Origin: Frondihabitans australicus
GTDB lineage: Bacteria > Actinomycetota > Actinomycetes > Actinomycetales > Microbacteriaceae
Length of the DNA stretch: 64,000 nucleotides
Assembly: GCF_003634555.1 (NCBI RefSeq)
Contig: NZ_RBKS01000001.1
Span: 2,852,001-2,916,000, forward strand
Direction of reading: 5' to 3'
The notes below the pieces were generated by a model. The model ran no database searches. It had not been told where the DNA came from and saw only the letters and a list, made by a program, of their open reading frames with translations. Both the position numbers and the translations under genes were made by a program. Of this stretch, positions 1-8,288 are shown piece by piece (the stretch's first letter is position 1; every line of letters begins with the position of its first letter).

Positions 1-537
1 AACCTCCGCGACGGCGACACGTACCGCCTCGGCACCAACGTGTTCTCGGGCACCGGCACCCCCGGCGGCACGGTGACCCTCGAGACGACGAGCTTCACCA
101 GCTCTCCGGTCTCGACCACGGTGGCCGATGACGGCAGGTGGAGTCTCGCCCGCTCGCTCGGCACCGGGCCGTACACGGTGAAGCTCACGCAGACCGCCCA
201 GGGGTCGACCGACGTCATCGACGGAATCCGCCTCAGCCTGTTCGTGCAGCCGACCGTCAAGCCGTTCACCGTCTCGGCGAAGAACGGCGACACCTACCGC
301 GTCGGCAACGTCACGTTCACCGGCACGGGCGACGGGACCGCGGCGAACACGGTCACGCTCGACGTGACCAGCCCCAAAGGACTGGGCTCCGTCACCGTGC
401 CCGTCGCGAAGGACGGCACCTGGACCCTCGTCCGCCCCATGGGGACCGGCCCGTACACGGTGTCCTTCACTGAGAAGACGGCGTCCGGCGCCGTTCTGGG
501 CGTCGTCGGCGGGATCACGCTCCGGCCGAACGCCTGA
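1..537 (+). CDS. C-terminal part of a surface/secreted protein with tandem Ig-like repeats (5' end outside window)
   Basis: The reading frame is open from base 1 and ends at TGA 535-537, so only the last 178 residues are present. Two tandem repeats of about 85-90 residues are visible. Each starts with a GDTYR(L/V)G motif, has an SGTG/TGTG turn, then DG(R/T)W(S/T)L and GTGPYTV motifs, and ends in a GGI/DGI segment. The Thr/Val/Gly-rich beta-sandwich character is typical of bacterial Ig-like or adhesin repeats of extracellular proteins. No sorting signal or membrane anchor follows the last repeat, so the protein is probably secreted or anchored at its N-terminus. Function unknown; an adhesin or wall-associated role is inference. 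Confidence 0.75.
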   Translation, partial: NLRDGDTYRLGTNVFSGTGTPGGTVTLETTSFTSSPVSTTVADDGRWSLARSLGTGPYTVKLTQTAQGSTDVIDGIRLSLFVQPTVKPFTVSAKNGDTYRVGNVTFTGTGDGTAANTVTLDVTSPKGLGSVTVPVAKDGTWTLVRPMGTGPYTVSFTEKTASGAVLGVVGGITLRPNA

Positions 538-575
538 CCGAGGCGACCGCCTCGCGGCACGTCTCATGGCGCGCG

Positions 576-598
576 GGCGGCCCGGGGTACGGGCCGCC
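576..598. terminator. GC hairpin after surface-protein gene
   Basis: Perfect 8-bp arms GGCGGCCC (576-583) and GGGCCGCC (591-598) enclose a 7-nt loop, 40 bp downstream of the stop at 537. There is no T run, so this is at best a weak or factor-assisted terminator separating the surface gene from the gene at 647. Confidence 0.4.
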
Positions 599-646
599 GG
601 TGTGCCGGGAGGCGATCGGGGGGCGACACGACTACCCTCAAAGGCG

Positions 647-2020
647 ATGACCGAGCACGACCACTCCGACGACTCCGCGCACGGTGGCCTCACCGACCAC
701 CCCGTGCCCGAGACGCTGGCGGCACCCATCGTGCCGACCGGCCCGTTGACCGCGCACTTCGACCCCGTGAGCCTGCGACCCGCGATCGACGCCGCAGCGA
801 TCGAGGGGCGCCTCGCCGAGCTCGGCGCGAGCCGGAGCACCGCCGCCCTCGGCGAGCGAGCCGACCTGCTGCGCATGCTGGGCCGCCTCGACGATGCGCT
901 CGCGATCAGCGAGGAGGCCTTCCGCCTCGCCCACTTCACCGGCGACCGAGCCGACTCGACCGCCGCGCGCATCCGCCGCGCCTACGTCTTCAAAGAGCAG
1001 GGCCGCCTCGAGCGCGCGCTCAACGACCTGCACACCAGCCGCATCAGCGCCGCCACCGAGGAGTGGAGCGCGCTCGAGGCCGCCGCCGCCGAGCTCGAGG
1101 GCTACACGCTGTACGACCTCGGCCGGTACGAGGAGTCGCGCGAGTCGCTCGGCGCCGCCCTGGCCGCGTACGAGAAGTCGGGCGCCCCGGCGGAGCGCAC
1201 GAACGGGCTGCGCGTGGCGATCGAGGGCGTGATGCGGGCGATCCTGCAGAAGAACAGCCCCGACCCGGTCGAGGATGAACCCGCGGTGGCGCCGACCGGC
1301 GAGGCAGCCGCGCCCTCGCCCGCCGAGGTGCCGAGCGGGGCGGAGACGCTTCCCGAGGCTCCGGCCGTCGCCGATCCTGCGCCCACCCTGGCCACCGCCC
1401 CCGACGACTTCGACGCCGTGGTGCGACCCGTCGTCCTCGACAGCCCCGGCTACCTGGGCGGCGAGTCGGCGGCGCCTCAGCATGCCGCGCCCGATGCGAG
1501 CGACGAAGACGACGACGACGTGATCGAGGCCGAGGCCTTCCTCGAGGGCGCGGGCGAGACATCCGCCCCGGCCGCCGAAGACGAGCCCGGTCACGTCGAC
1601 GAGGTCGTCGTGGCCGAGGTCGAGGGCGACGACGACGAGTCCGACGTCGAGGACACCGACCCGGCCCCGCTCTTCCGCACGACGGGCTCGCCGGCGTTCC
1701 TCGGCAGCCCGGCCGAGCGGCCCGCGCCGCAGCGGCTCGACCCCGACGCGGGCGCCCGGCTCGACCCCGACGCTCCCGCCGACGAGGCGATCCCCGATGC
1801 GGCGTCGATCGGCGTCGAGACGCAGGCGATCGCGATCCCGCACGCCACGGCCCCGGGTCGTGCCCGCCGGATCATCGACGACGAAGACCGCAACGAAGAC
1901 GACGACGAGCAGCCGAGCAACGGCTTCGACGCCGAGGTCAACCGCGCCCGCAAGGCCGCTCGCTCGATCTGGGGCGCGTTCGACGCGACGAACGACGACT
2001 CGCCCCGCGACCGCTCGTAG
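647..2020 (+). CDS. TPR-like protein with long acidic disordered tail
   Basis: 457 aa from ATG 647. Residues about 50-190 are helical with TPR-like pairs (a GRLDDALAISEEAF-type helix, then a GRLERALNDL helix and a GRYEESRESL helix). Residues about 200-440 are Pro/Ala/Glu/Asp-rich low complexity with several Asp/Glu runs, and a short conserved-looking segment (GFDAEVNRARKAARSIWGAF) lies near the C-terminus. The start at 647 is preferred to the upstream ATG 566 because TACCCT (633-638) lies 8 nt before it, the leaderless layout seen across this window. TPR domains usually mediate protein contacts; the partner is unknown. A GATCCTGCGCCC motif (1373) lies in the disordered tail. Confidence 0.75.
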   Translation: MTEHDHSDDSAHGGLTDHPVPETLAAPIVPTGPLTAHFDPVSLRPAIDAAAIEGRLAELGASRSTAALGERADLLRMLGRLDDALAISEEAFRLAHFTGDRADSTAARIRRAYVFKEQGRLERALNDLHTSRISAATEEWSALEAAAAELEGYTLYDLGRYEESRESLGAALAAYEKSGAPAERTNGLRVAIEGVMRAILQKNSPDPVEDEPAVAPTGEAAAPSPAEVPSGAETLPEAPAVADPAPTLATAPDDFDAVVRPVVLDSPGYLGGESAAPQHAAPDASDEDDDDVIEAEAFLEGAGETSAPAAEDEPGHVDEVVVAEVEGDDDESDVEDTDPAPLFRTTGSPAFLGSPAERPAPQRLDPDAGARLDPDAPADEAIPDAASIGVETQAIAIPHATAPGRARRIIDDEDRNEDDDEQPSNGFDAEVNRARKAARSIWGAFDATNDDSPRDRS

Positions 2021-2030
2021 CGTCGAGGCC

Positions 2031-2489
2031 GTGGCCGAGCTCTCGCGCGTCACCCGCTGGGCCGACGCCCTGATCGCGTTGCATCTCGACCCCGCCGTGT
2101 GGTCGTTCGGCTTCGACAACGCCAAGACCCGCGCGGGCCTGTGCGACTACGGCAAGAAGCGCATCACGGTCTCGCGCCATCTCGCCGCCCGGTTCGACGA
2201 CGACGAGATCCACCAGGTGCTGCTGCACGAGGTCGCCCACGCGATCGCAGGATCACGAGCCGGCCACGGCCCCCGCTGGCGCGCCGTGGCCACCGACCTC
2301 GGCTACGCCGGTTCCCGCCTGCACGACGGCGCGATCGCCACCGAGCTCGCCCCGTGGATCGGCCTCTGCCCCGCCGGGCACGAGCACTTCCGTTACCGCT
2401 CGCCTGCTCGGCCCCTCTCGTGCGGCAAGTGCTCGCGGCGCTTCGACGACGCCAACCTCATCACCTGGCGGCGTCGCCCGGCCGCCTGA
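2031..2489 (+). CDS. SprT-like zinc metalloprotease domain protein
   Basis: 152 aa from GTG 2031, ten bases after the TPR gene, so probably co-transcribed. The SprT-family zinc motif HEVAH is at residues 66-70, followed by a GHGPRWR segment, the third-ligand region of SprT proteins. The C-terminal part has CPAGHE and CGKCSRRF, a zinc-ribbon pair as in SprT/Spartan-like proteins. Family members are zinc proteases, some acting on DNA-protein crosslinks; whether this one does is not shown. Its length matches the short actinobacterial SprT-like form. Confidence 0.85.
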   Translation: MAELSRVTRWADALIALHLDPAVWSFGFDNAKTRAGLCDYGKKRITVSRHLAARFDDDEIHQVLLHEVAHAIAGSRAGHGPRWRAVATDLGYAGSRLHDGAIATELAPWIGLCPAGHEHFRYRSPARPLSCGKCSRRFDDANLITWRRRPAA

Positions 2490-2497
2490 CGCGCCTG

Positions 2498-2778
2498 TTC
2501 CGCCCGGAGGCTTTTGTTCGCCCCGGGAGGAGAACACACCGACCGGAGGAACGACCGCCGAGCGGTAATTCCGCCCGGGAGGACTTCTGTTCGCCCCGGG
2601 AGGAGATCCGTAGGATTCCGCCCTGCCAGGAGGAAATTGGGGGTCCTTTCGCACGCTCGGGAGGAACCCGGACAAGGAACTCCTCCCGCAGGAGGCGCCC
2701 GACGCCACAGACACCACCGACCCACGCGCCAGGGAGGACTTCGGCCCGGCGGGAGGAAATGCCGCCGACCCCCGGAGG
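2498..2778. repeat. Array of eleven GGAGG motifs with an imperfect ~38-bp direct repeat
   Basis: This 336-bp gene-free stretch holds eleven GGAGG pentamers, starting at 2506, 2526, 2545, 2578, 2599, 2629, 2660, 2691, 2733, 2752 and 2774, mostly as CGGGAGGA. A longer unit (TTCCGCCCGG(g)AGG...TTCGCCCCGGGAGGAGA) occurs at 2498-2534 and 2569-2608, with a decayed third start at 2616-2636. No start codon follows most of the Shine-Dalgarno-like motifs at a useful distance and no convincing reading frame covers the region. It could be a non-coding RNA, a protein-binding array or a decayed repeat element. Confidence 0.7.
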
Positions 2779-2813
2779 CCAACAAGCGGCCGCGCAGCCG
2801 TCCGGCACCCGGC

Positions 2814-2825
2814 TAGGGTGGTTAC
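2814..2825 (+). promoter_or_regulatory. Leaderless -10 element for the CGNR gene
   Basis: TAGGGT (2814-2819) ends 6 nt before ATG 2826 with no Shine-Dalgarno between, so transcription should start at or next to the A of the start codon. This is one representative of about twenty similar start sites in the window. Confidence 0.6.
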
Positions 2826-3491
2826 ATGCCGACAGGTCAGTGGTTCACGTCCGACTCGGGCCTGAAGTGGTACTTCGACGCGGGCGCGGTGAGCCTCGAC
2901 TTCGCGTACCGCGGCGGATTCCCTGCGGGCACGTTCGGGCCGGGTGCGGGAGTGCCGGGCACCTCGGCTCCTGCGGCCGGATCGGAGGCCGACGCACCGG
3001 GCTGGGACGGCCTGCTCGTGCCGGCCGACCTCGACGACTTCCTGCGCGAGCGCTTCGACGGCCTCGGCGCGCCGGCCGGCGACCGCGAGCTGCACGACGC
3101 GCGAGCCCTGCGCGACGCGATCGCGCGGCTGGCCCTGAACGCCGCCGACGGGCACCTGCCTCGGCCCGACGACATCGACATCGTGAACCTCTACGCGGCG
3201 CTGCCCGACGTGCCGCCCTCGCTCGGCGGCGGTCGGCGCCAGGCGGGCGCGGGCCGACTCCGGGTCGGTCAGGCGCTGGCGTCGATCGCCCGAGACGCCG
3301 TGCGCCTCTTCGGCGAGGTCGGTTTCGTGGGCGACCCGGGGCGCAGGATCCGACACTGCTCAGCGGAGGACTGCGGCCTCGTCTTCGCCGACGAGTCGCG
3401 GGCCGGCTCCCGCAGGTGGTGCTCGATGACCACCTGCGGCAACCGGGCGAAGGTGCGGGCGCATCGCGCCCGCGGCGCCGCTACTCGGTGA
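2826..3491 (+). CDS. CGNR zinc-finger protein (ABATE-domain family)
   Basis: 221 aa. The N-terminal half has the pattern of the ABATE/DUF1470 domain, with LHDARALRDAI and a DIDIVNLYAA segment. The C-terminus has the CGNR finger: HCSAEDCGLVF followed about 16 residues later by WCSMTTCGNRAKV. Family members are presumed DNA-binding, stress-response regulators; the target is unknown. The start follows a leaderless -10 hexamer. The 3' end overlaps the convergent DUF427 gene by 11 bp. Confidence 0.85.
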   Translation: MPTGQWFTSDSGLKWYFDAGAVSLDFAYRGGFPAGTFGPGAGVPGTSAPAAGSEADAPGWDGLLVPADLDDFLRERFDGLGAPAGDRELHDARALRDAIARLALNAADGHLPRPDDIDIVNLYAALPDVPPSLGGGRRQAGAGRLRVGQALASIARDAVRLFGEVGFVGDPGRRIRHCSAEDCGLVFADESRAGSRRWCSMTTCGNRAKVRAHRARGAATR

Positions 3492-3774
3492 CCTGGACCT
3501 CTTTCCAGAAGGCCACGTAGTTCGAGAAGTCCTTGCCGACGCGGTCGAACGCGGTCGGGTACGGCGTCGGGTAGCTCCACGCGCGGTCCTGGAGGCCGTT
3601 CACCGAGAAGTACTGGCACTCGCCCTTCCACGGGCAGGTGTAGGGGGTGTCGGTCTTCTCGAGGAGCGACTCGTTGACGCTCGCCGGCGGGAAGTACCAG
3701 TTGCCCTCGATCTTGATCAGGTCGGACTCGGGGGCCTCAGCCACCACGGTTCCGTCGCCCAGGACTGCCTTCAT
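3481..3774 (-). CDS. DUF427 domain protein
   Basis: 97 aa, the usual length for the single-domain form. Diagnostic features are MKAV at the start, an IEGNWYFPP segment, TPYTCPWKGECQYFSV in the middle and an AWSYP motif. The family folds as a small beta-barrel of unknown biochemical function. A good Shine-Dalgarno (AGGAGG) sits 5 nt before the ATG, so this is one of the minority of leadered genes here. Stands alone between convergent and same-strand neighbours. Confidence 0.85.
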   Translation of the reverse strand: MKAVLGDGTVVAEAPESDLIKIEGNWYFPPASVNESLLEKTDTPYTCPWKGECQYFSVNGLQDRAWSYPTPYPTAFDRVGKDFSNYVAFWKEVQVTE

Positions 3775-3823
3775 GATTCCTCCTGCGGGTGTCGTGATCG
3801 CGACGCGATCGATGGGCCGAACG

Positions 3824-4393
3824 CTACGCGCGCGGGCTGAATTCCCGCAGCGTCACGACCGTCGACGGGTGCGCGTCGCGCTGGGCGCGCGCGTCGGCGA
3901 GGTGGCCGCCCGACGTCGACGCGGTCAGCAGGTGCGCGGTGGCGCGTCGCAGGCCCTGCCAGGCGGCCGCGGCGGCGGCGGCCTCGGGAGAGGCGAAGTC
4001 GAGGCCGCGTTCGGCGAGGGCGTCGACGACTGCTCCTGCGGCCAGAAGGTCTTCGACCGCGGTGCGAGCGCCGTCGGCGTCGAGCGAGCCCGCGGCGACG
4101 ATCGCGACGACGCACCGGTCGCCCAGTTCTTCCTGCAGCCGCAGGATGCGCGTGGCCGCGTCGGCAGCCGACGCCTCGGTCGCGCAGAGCACGGCTGCCC
4201 CCCCGGCGAGCGCCGCCGTGCCGCTCTGCCCGCCCGTCGCCCGCTCGGCGATCGCCGCGGCGAGCGACGCGGCGCTGGCCTGCCCGTGCCCGTCGAGCTC
4301 GTCGACGACGACGATCGCGTGGACGCCGGCGGCGATGCGCGCGGCGCCCGCCTCGCCCCACTCGAAGCGGACCTGGTAGCGCTCTTGACTCAC
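3824..4393 (-). CDS. Putative 2-phosphosulfolactate phosphatase-like protein (ComB family)
   Basis: 189 aa from GTG. The N-terminal VRFEWGEAGAARIA and VVVDELDGHGQA segments and the later alanine-rich nucleotide/phosphate-binding region resemble ComB-like proteins, which hydrolyse 2-phosphosulfolactate in coenzyme M synthesis. Coenzyme M is not made in this group, so the real substrate is probably different (inference). It is shorter than archaeal ComB. TAGCCT lies 6 nt upstream of the GTG, giving a leaderless start. Confidence 0.6.
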   Translation of the reverse strand: MSQERYQVRFEWGEAGAARIAAGVHAIVVVDELDGHGQASAASLAAAIAERATGGQSGTAALAGGAAVLCATEASAADAATRILRLQEELGDRCVVAIVAAGSLDADGARTAVEDLLAAGAVVDALAERGLDFASPEAAAAAAAWQGLRRATAHLLTASTSGGHLADARAQRDAHPSTVVTLREFSPRA

Positions 4394-4475
4394 GCTCTCA
4401 GGCTAGCGGCGGCCGCCGACGGCGCTGCTGTCGGAGCGATCCGGCAGCCGGCGCGGTGCGGCGGCCTCCGACGTC

Positions 4476-5651
4476 TCAGAGTGCGGCGAGCGCCTTGCCG
4501 ACCTGGGCGAGGGTCGCGGAGTCCTGCGCCTGGGCCTGACCGTCGTTCGACGCCACGACCAGAGCGCCGTCGACCACGCCCTCGGCCCAGCACTGGGCGC
4601 CGCTGTGAGCGCAGACGTAGCGGGCGTCCGTCACACCGGCGAGGGTGAGCGCAACCGGGGTCGAGTAGTCGCTGCCGGCGTAGTCGAAGGGCTCGACCGA
4701 CCCGCCGCCCGGCAGCGCGAACACCGCGCCCGCTGACCCGTAGCAGCCGATGCTGCCGGACTTCGCGACGGCATCGGCGAAGGCGATGTCGTACGCGTCG
4801 GTGAGGTCGGAGGACGCCGTGGCGCCGCGCGAGCCCGGCAGGATCTGCGAGCACTCGGTCACCTTCGACCACGCCGACGCCGCCACGGTCATCGGGGCGG
4901 GCGTGAGGCCCGACTGATGCGTCTGCCGCATCGCCGACTTCACGACGCTCGTGAGCTGGAAGGCGACCCTCGACGCCGATGCAGAGCTCGTCGGCGTCGT
5001 GGCGGGCCACTCCTGCACTCGGTACCAGATCGAGCCGTCGAGCACGTCGATCTCGCACGGGGAGGAGTTCGGGTTCTGGGTCTGGCATCCGGCGAACTGG
5101 TCGGTGCCGAGGTCGGACACCGTGATCGGCACGGCGAAGGCACTGGCGGCGGTCTCGACATCCTGCTTCTTCGCGGCCGCGAACTGCGTCGCGGCGTCAG
5201 GCAGGACATCCAGCGTGAACGAGACCTTCTTGCCGATGTAGGAGCAGTCATAGAAGCCCTCCTGCGCGGCGGCGAGCATCGAGACGGCCGTGGGCGGACC
5301 GGCGAGGTCCTCGGTGCCGAGGCGCGTCATCGTCGAGGCGCTGAGGCCCGACGCGGCGGGGCCGTTGCTGGGCGGCGCGACGGTGTAGCCGCCCGCTCCC
5401 TCGCTCTTCTGGGGGAGGATCGTCGGGTCGACCGCACCGAGCACAGCGGGCGCGATCGCGCTGTCGCAGGTGAGACCGATCGTCGTCGACACCTTCGTGG
5501 TCGGCGAGGAGGTGTGGGGCGTCGGTGTCGACGATGCGGCCGAGTGCGTCGTCGTCGACGTGCAGCCGGTCAGGGCGAGGGCGGTGAGAGCGGCGGAGAG
5601 GCCGGCGATCGCGGCCAGGCGGGCCCGCGCTGTGCGGGAAGAGGTGGTCAT
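4476..5651 (-). CDS. Secreted lipoprotein, function unknown
   Basis: 391 aa. The signal peptide has a twin-basic start and hydrophobic core, and ends in lipobox LTGC (about residue 27-30), followed by a Ser/Thr/Pro-rich linker. The rest contains paired cysteines (for example DCSYIGKK, CQTQNPNSSPCEID, GCYGSAG, CAHSGAQCW) suggesting disulfides outside the membrane. I do not recognise a named domain. TACGCT is 6 nt before the ATG (leaderless). Three more lipoproteins are present in the window (7905, 13894, 41421). Confidence 0.8.
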   Translation of the reverse strand: MTTSSRTARARLAAIAGLSAALTALALTGCTSTTTHSAASSTPTPHTSSPTTKVSTTIGLTCDSAIAPAVLGAVDPTILPQKSEGAGGYTVAPPSNGPAASGLSASTMTRLGTEDLAGPPTAVSMLAAAQEGFYDCSYIGKKVSFTLDVLPDAATQFAAAKKQDVETAASAFAVPITVSDLGTDQFAGCQTQNPNSSPCEIDVLDGSIWYRVQEWPATTPTSSASASRVAFQLTSVVKSAMRQTHQSGLTPAPMTVAASAWSKVTECSQILPGSRGATASSDLTDAYDIAFADAVAKSGSIGCYGSAGAVFALPGGGSVEPFDYAGSDYSTPVALTLAGVTDARYVCAHSGAQCWAEGVVDGALVVASNDGQAQAQDSATLAQVGKALAAL

Positions 5652-5774
5652 GCGGCGAGCGTAGGTCGCGCCGACTCGGTCGGGCTTCGCTCCCCCGGAT
5701 GAGCTTTCGTCACGCCGCCTACACCGAACGAATGATCTCGGTCGGGGGTCAGGCCGCACGGGCAGACTGGGTCG

Positions 5775-6296
5775 ATGCACGTGCAGCTGAAGCTCGTCCT
5801 CGCAGCACCTCCGGCGGCCGTCTCCGACGCGCTCGCCCGTCCCGACGTTATGGTCGCCGTCACGCGCCCGGCGGTGGTCTACCGGTCGCAGGAGCCGGCG
5901 GGATTCCCGGCGCGCTGGGGCTCCTCGCCGTCGAGGGTCTCCGCCCGGATCCTGGGCCTGCTGCCCCTCGGCGTGACGCACGTCGACCTGCGCTGGTACG
6001 AGGTGAAGGTGCCGCCGGTCACGTCGGAGGCCGGAAGCGGCGTGGCGCACGTGCAGGAGGACACCGGTCGCGGCGTCAGCGGGATGTTCGCGCGGCTGCG
6101 GATCCGGCACCGCATGGCCGTGTCGCCGGCCCCGCGCTCCGCCGGCCTCGTCGGCGGCACCCTGCTGCGCGACCGGCTCGAATTCGACGCCGGCCCGCTC
6201 ACGCCGCTGCTCTGGCCGGGGCTCTGGCTCACGTGGCAGTGGCGCGGCTATCGGATGCGTCGCCTCGCCCCCACCTGGCCGTCGCCCCGCGCCTGA
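5775..6296 (+). CDS. Hypothetical SRPBCC-like protein
   Basis: 173 aa. It begins MHVQLKLVLAAPPAAVSDAL, resembling the first strand and helix of SRPBCC/START-like lipid-binding folds, and ends in a Trp/Arg-rich, possibly membrane-proximal stretch (LWPGLWLTWQWRGYRMRR). CAGACT lies 6 nt before the ATG. No enzymatic motif is evident; the family assignment is tentative. Divergent from the lipoprotein at 5651, sharing a 123-bp promoter region. Confidence 0.6.
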   Translation: MHVQLKLVLAAPPAAVSDALARPDVMVAVTRPAVVYRSQEPAGFPARWGSSPSRVSARILGLLPLGVTHVDLRWYEVKVPPVTSEAGSGVAHVQEDTGRGVSGMFARLRIRHRMAVSPAPRSAGLVGGTLLRDRLEFDAGPLTPLLWPGLWLTWQWRGYRMRRLAPTWPSPRA

Positions 6297-6357
6297 CCTT
6301 TCCGACGGCTCCGTTGCGTTGTAGTGTGAGGAATATCGGTCAGCGGGGAGGGTGGCA

Positions 6358-6594
6358 ATGGGCCAGGCGAGAGACGAGCACGACTTCTCGGCGGCGGAGG
6401 CCGCGCGGGCTCGAGCGGAGCGCTTCGGGCGGCTGCCCGCGCACGACGATCCAGCGACCCTGATCGCGTCGGTGCCCGCGACCATCGACGACCGGCCCGC
6501 ACCGGCGCCGATCCCCTCTGCGGCGGTCCCGGAGTTGATCGCGGCGACGCAGATCGCCGACGCGAACTGGTTCACCCGACTGCGACGGCGCTGA
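6358..6594 (+). CDS. Small hypothetical protein
   Basis: 78 aa from ATG 6358, chosen because GGGGAGGG (6345-6352) gives a strong Shine-Dalgarno at about 5-nt spacing; a GTG at 6352 overlaps that site. The protein is charged at its N-terminus (ARDEHDFSAAEAARARAERFG) with a Pro/Ala-rich middle and no membrane segment. Not recognised. Confidence 0.6.
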   Translation: MGQARDEHDFSAAEAARARAERFGRLPAHDDPATLIASVPATIDDRPAPAPIPSAAVPELIAATQIADANWFTRLRRR

Positions 6595-6655
6595 GCGGTC
6601 AGGGAAGGGCGGAGGGTCAGCGTCAGCGTCAGCGGCCCCGAGTAGCGTGAGCGCC

Positions 6656-7324
6656 GTGACCGAGACCACCGCCGACTCCGCCCAGTACGCCATCGACGTC
6701 GCCGACTGGCGCCGCCGCATCCACGCCCTCTACCGCGAGGTCCGCGCCGCGGGCGAGCGCGCCGAGGCGGGCGACGAGGCGGCGATCGAGGCCGCCCACG
6801 ACCTGTGGCGCCGCACCCGCGACGACGTCTTCGCGACCCACCCGTCGACGCCCCTCCTGCCCGACGACCGCCCGGGCTTCACCGGCCTGCCGACGACCCC
6901 GTACGACCCGGCCTGGCGCTTCGAGGTCGAGATCCAGCCGGCCGAGGCTCACCGCATGATCGTCCCGACCGGCACCGACGGCGACGTCCCGTTCGACCGC
7001 ATCGGCCTGGTCGACGTCCCGGGCGTCGGCAGGCTCGACGTCTGGCGCCTCGCCTCCTACGGCGGCGGCATCTTCGTGCCCGTGAAAGACGCTCTCGCGG
7101 GGAAGCCGGGCGGCACCTACGGCGGCGGCCGCTACCTGATCGACACGGTCAAGGGCGCCGACCTGGGGGCAGGAGCAGCGGCACGCTCCCTCGTCCTCGA
7201 CTTCAACTTCGCCTACAACCCCTCCTGCGCCTACGACCCCGCCTGGGCCTGCCCGCTCGCGCAGCCTGGCAACACTGTGCCTGTGGAGATCCCGGTCGGC
7301 GAGCGGTACGACGGCGCCTACTGA
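6656..7324 (+). CDS. DUF1684 domain protein
   Basis: 222 aa from GTG 6656. The family signature is visible: an N-terminal helix with WRRRIHALYREV, then PTGTDGDVPFDRIGLVDVPG, LDVWRLASYGGGIFVPVKD, GTYGGGRYLID and the C-terminal DFNFAYNPSCAYDPAWACPLAQPGN, with Cys residues in a PSCAYD...WACPL arrangement. Biochemical function is not established. The upstream GTG at 6647 overlaps the -10 TAGCGT (6643-6648), so 6656, 7 nt downstream, is the better start (leaderless). The last bases overlap the convergent lipoprotein gene by 7 bp. Confidence 0.85.
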   Translation: MTETTADSAQYAIDVADWRRRIHALYREVRAAGERAEAGDEAAIEAAHDLWRRTRDDVFATHPSTPLLPDDRPGFTGLPTTPYDPAWRFEVEIQPAEAHRMIVPTGTDGDVPFDRIGLVDVPGVGRLDVWRLASYGGGIFVPVKDALAGKPGGTYGGGRYLIDTVKGADLGAGAAARSLVLDFNFAYNPSCAYDPAWACPLAQPGNTVPVEIPVGERYDGAY

Positions 7325-7905
7325 GTCAGGCCCTGCCGCGGAATGCCTGGTGTTGCGCAGGCCACGGACGCGACCAGCACCCAGTTGTCGCCGTCGAAGC
7401 CCCCGACCAGCGTGACCTGATCCGACGATCCCCAGCGCGCCCTGACTTTCTCGGTGTTCGACGGCGAATCGAGATCACCGAGAGACGGATCACCGGGCCC
7501 GGCCGCATCGACCTTCCAGCCCGCTGTCGCCAGCGGCGCCGCGTAGCGGGACCCGAGGGTCGTTGCGGGCCGCTCGTTCTCGTCGAACCACGACGACTTG
7601 ACGAGCCTGACCGTGGCGACGCCGTCCGTGGAGGGCAGCGTGCGCTCGACGCCGGCGCCGCTCCACACCGTCTTCGTGCAGGCCTCGGCGGGGGGCGCGG
7701 CCACGGCGGTGGTCCAGGTGCCGGGGAAGCTCTGCTCGACGGCGGCGGCCGCGGAGTCGATGCGAGCGGAGACGACCTTCCACGAGTCGAGGTGGGTCGC
7801 GGGCTCCTGCGCCGACACGGTGGTGACCGCGTGGGCGGCGCAGCCGGTGAGCACGAGGGCGACGACGGCGAGGGCGGCGGCCAGGGTGAGAGGTCGGCGG
7901 GGCAT
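7318..7905 (-). CDS. Lipoprotein, function unknown
   Basis: 195 aa from ATG 7905 (MPRRPLTL). Signal peptide with lipobox LTGC at about residue 20. The mature part has two Cys (EACTKTVW and VASVACATPG) probably forming a disulfide. Such small actinobacterial lipoproteins of about 200 aa are common and uncharacterised. CAGCCT is 6 nt upstream of the start. The stop overlaps the 3' end of the DUF1684 gene. Confidence 0.75.
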   Translation of the reverse strand: MPRRPLTLAAALAVVALVLTGCAAHAVTTVSAQEPATHLDSWKVVSARIDSAAAAVEQSFPGTWTTAVAAPPAEACTKTVWSGAGVERTLPSTDGVATVRLVKSSWFDENERPATTLGSRYAAPLATAGWKVDAAGPGDPSLGDLDSPSNTEKVRARWGSSDQVTLVGGFDGDNWVLVASVACATPGIPRQGLTQ

Positions 7906-8027
7906 GGGTCCAGGCTGGCGTCGCACGGTCGGGCGCCGCGTCCGCCGCGAGTGCCGGGCCGGTGGTCCGCGAGGACGAACCCGACTCGTCCGGCAGCCCG
8001 ACCCTGGGCTTCGTCACAGGCATCATG

Positions 8028-8288
8028 TAGTCTGGAGATACTTGCCAGCCGACCCGATCGGCTGCCTGCGTCGTAGTACGCCCCTCACTTCCCCCGCCGG
8101 CCGACAGCTCCAGTGCTTCCAGCACAGCTTCGAGCCGGGCTTGCCACGGGGTTCGCGAAGCTCACTCTGCGGCGAAACGATCGAGCGAAACCGCTCCGTC
8201 GCCACACTCGAGTCCAGCTGCGCCGCTGACTGCCGAACGGCAGTCCTGCGCATGCCCACGGGGCTCGACCACTGCCCGAAAGGCACCT
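8028..8288 (+). promoter_or_regulatory. Promoter and ~250-nt structured leader of the DEAD-box helicase
   Basis: The 383-bp gap before the helicase holds a -10-like TAGTCT at 8028-8033. The predicted leader contains a hairpin with 7-bp arms (CAGCCGA 8046-8052, TCGGCTG 8058-8064) and a very tight one, GACTGCCG-AA-CGGCAGTC at 8228-8245. A Shine-Dalgarno, GAAAGG, lies 5 nt before GTG 8289. Long 5' UTRs are common on cold-inducible RNA helicase genes; regulation here is inference. No ORF of note lies in the gap. Confidence 0.55.

Noticed and set aside
6647-6655. Upstream GTG start for the DUF1684 gene
   Set aside because: It overlaps the -10 hexamer TAGCGT that fits the GTG at 6656.
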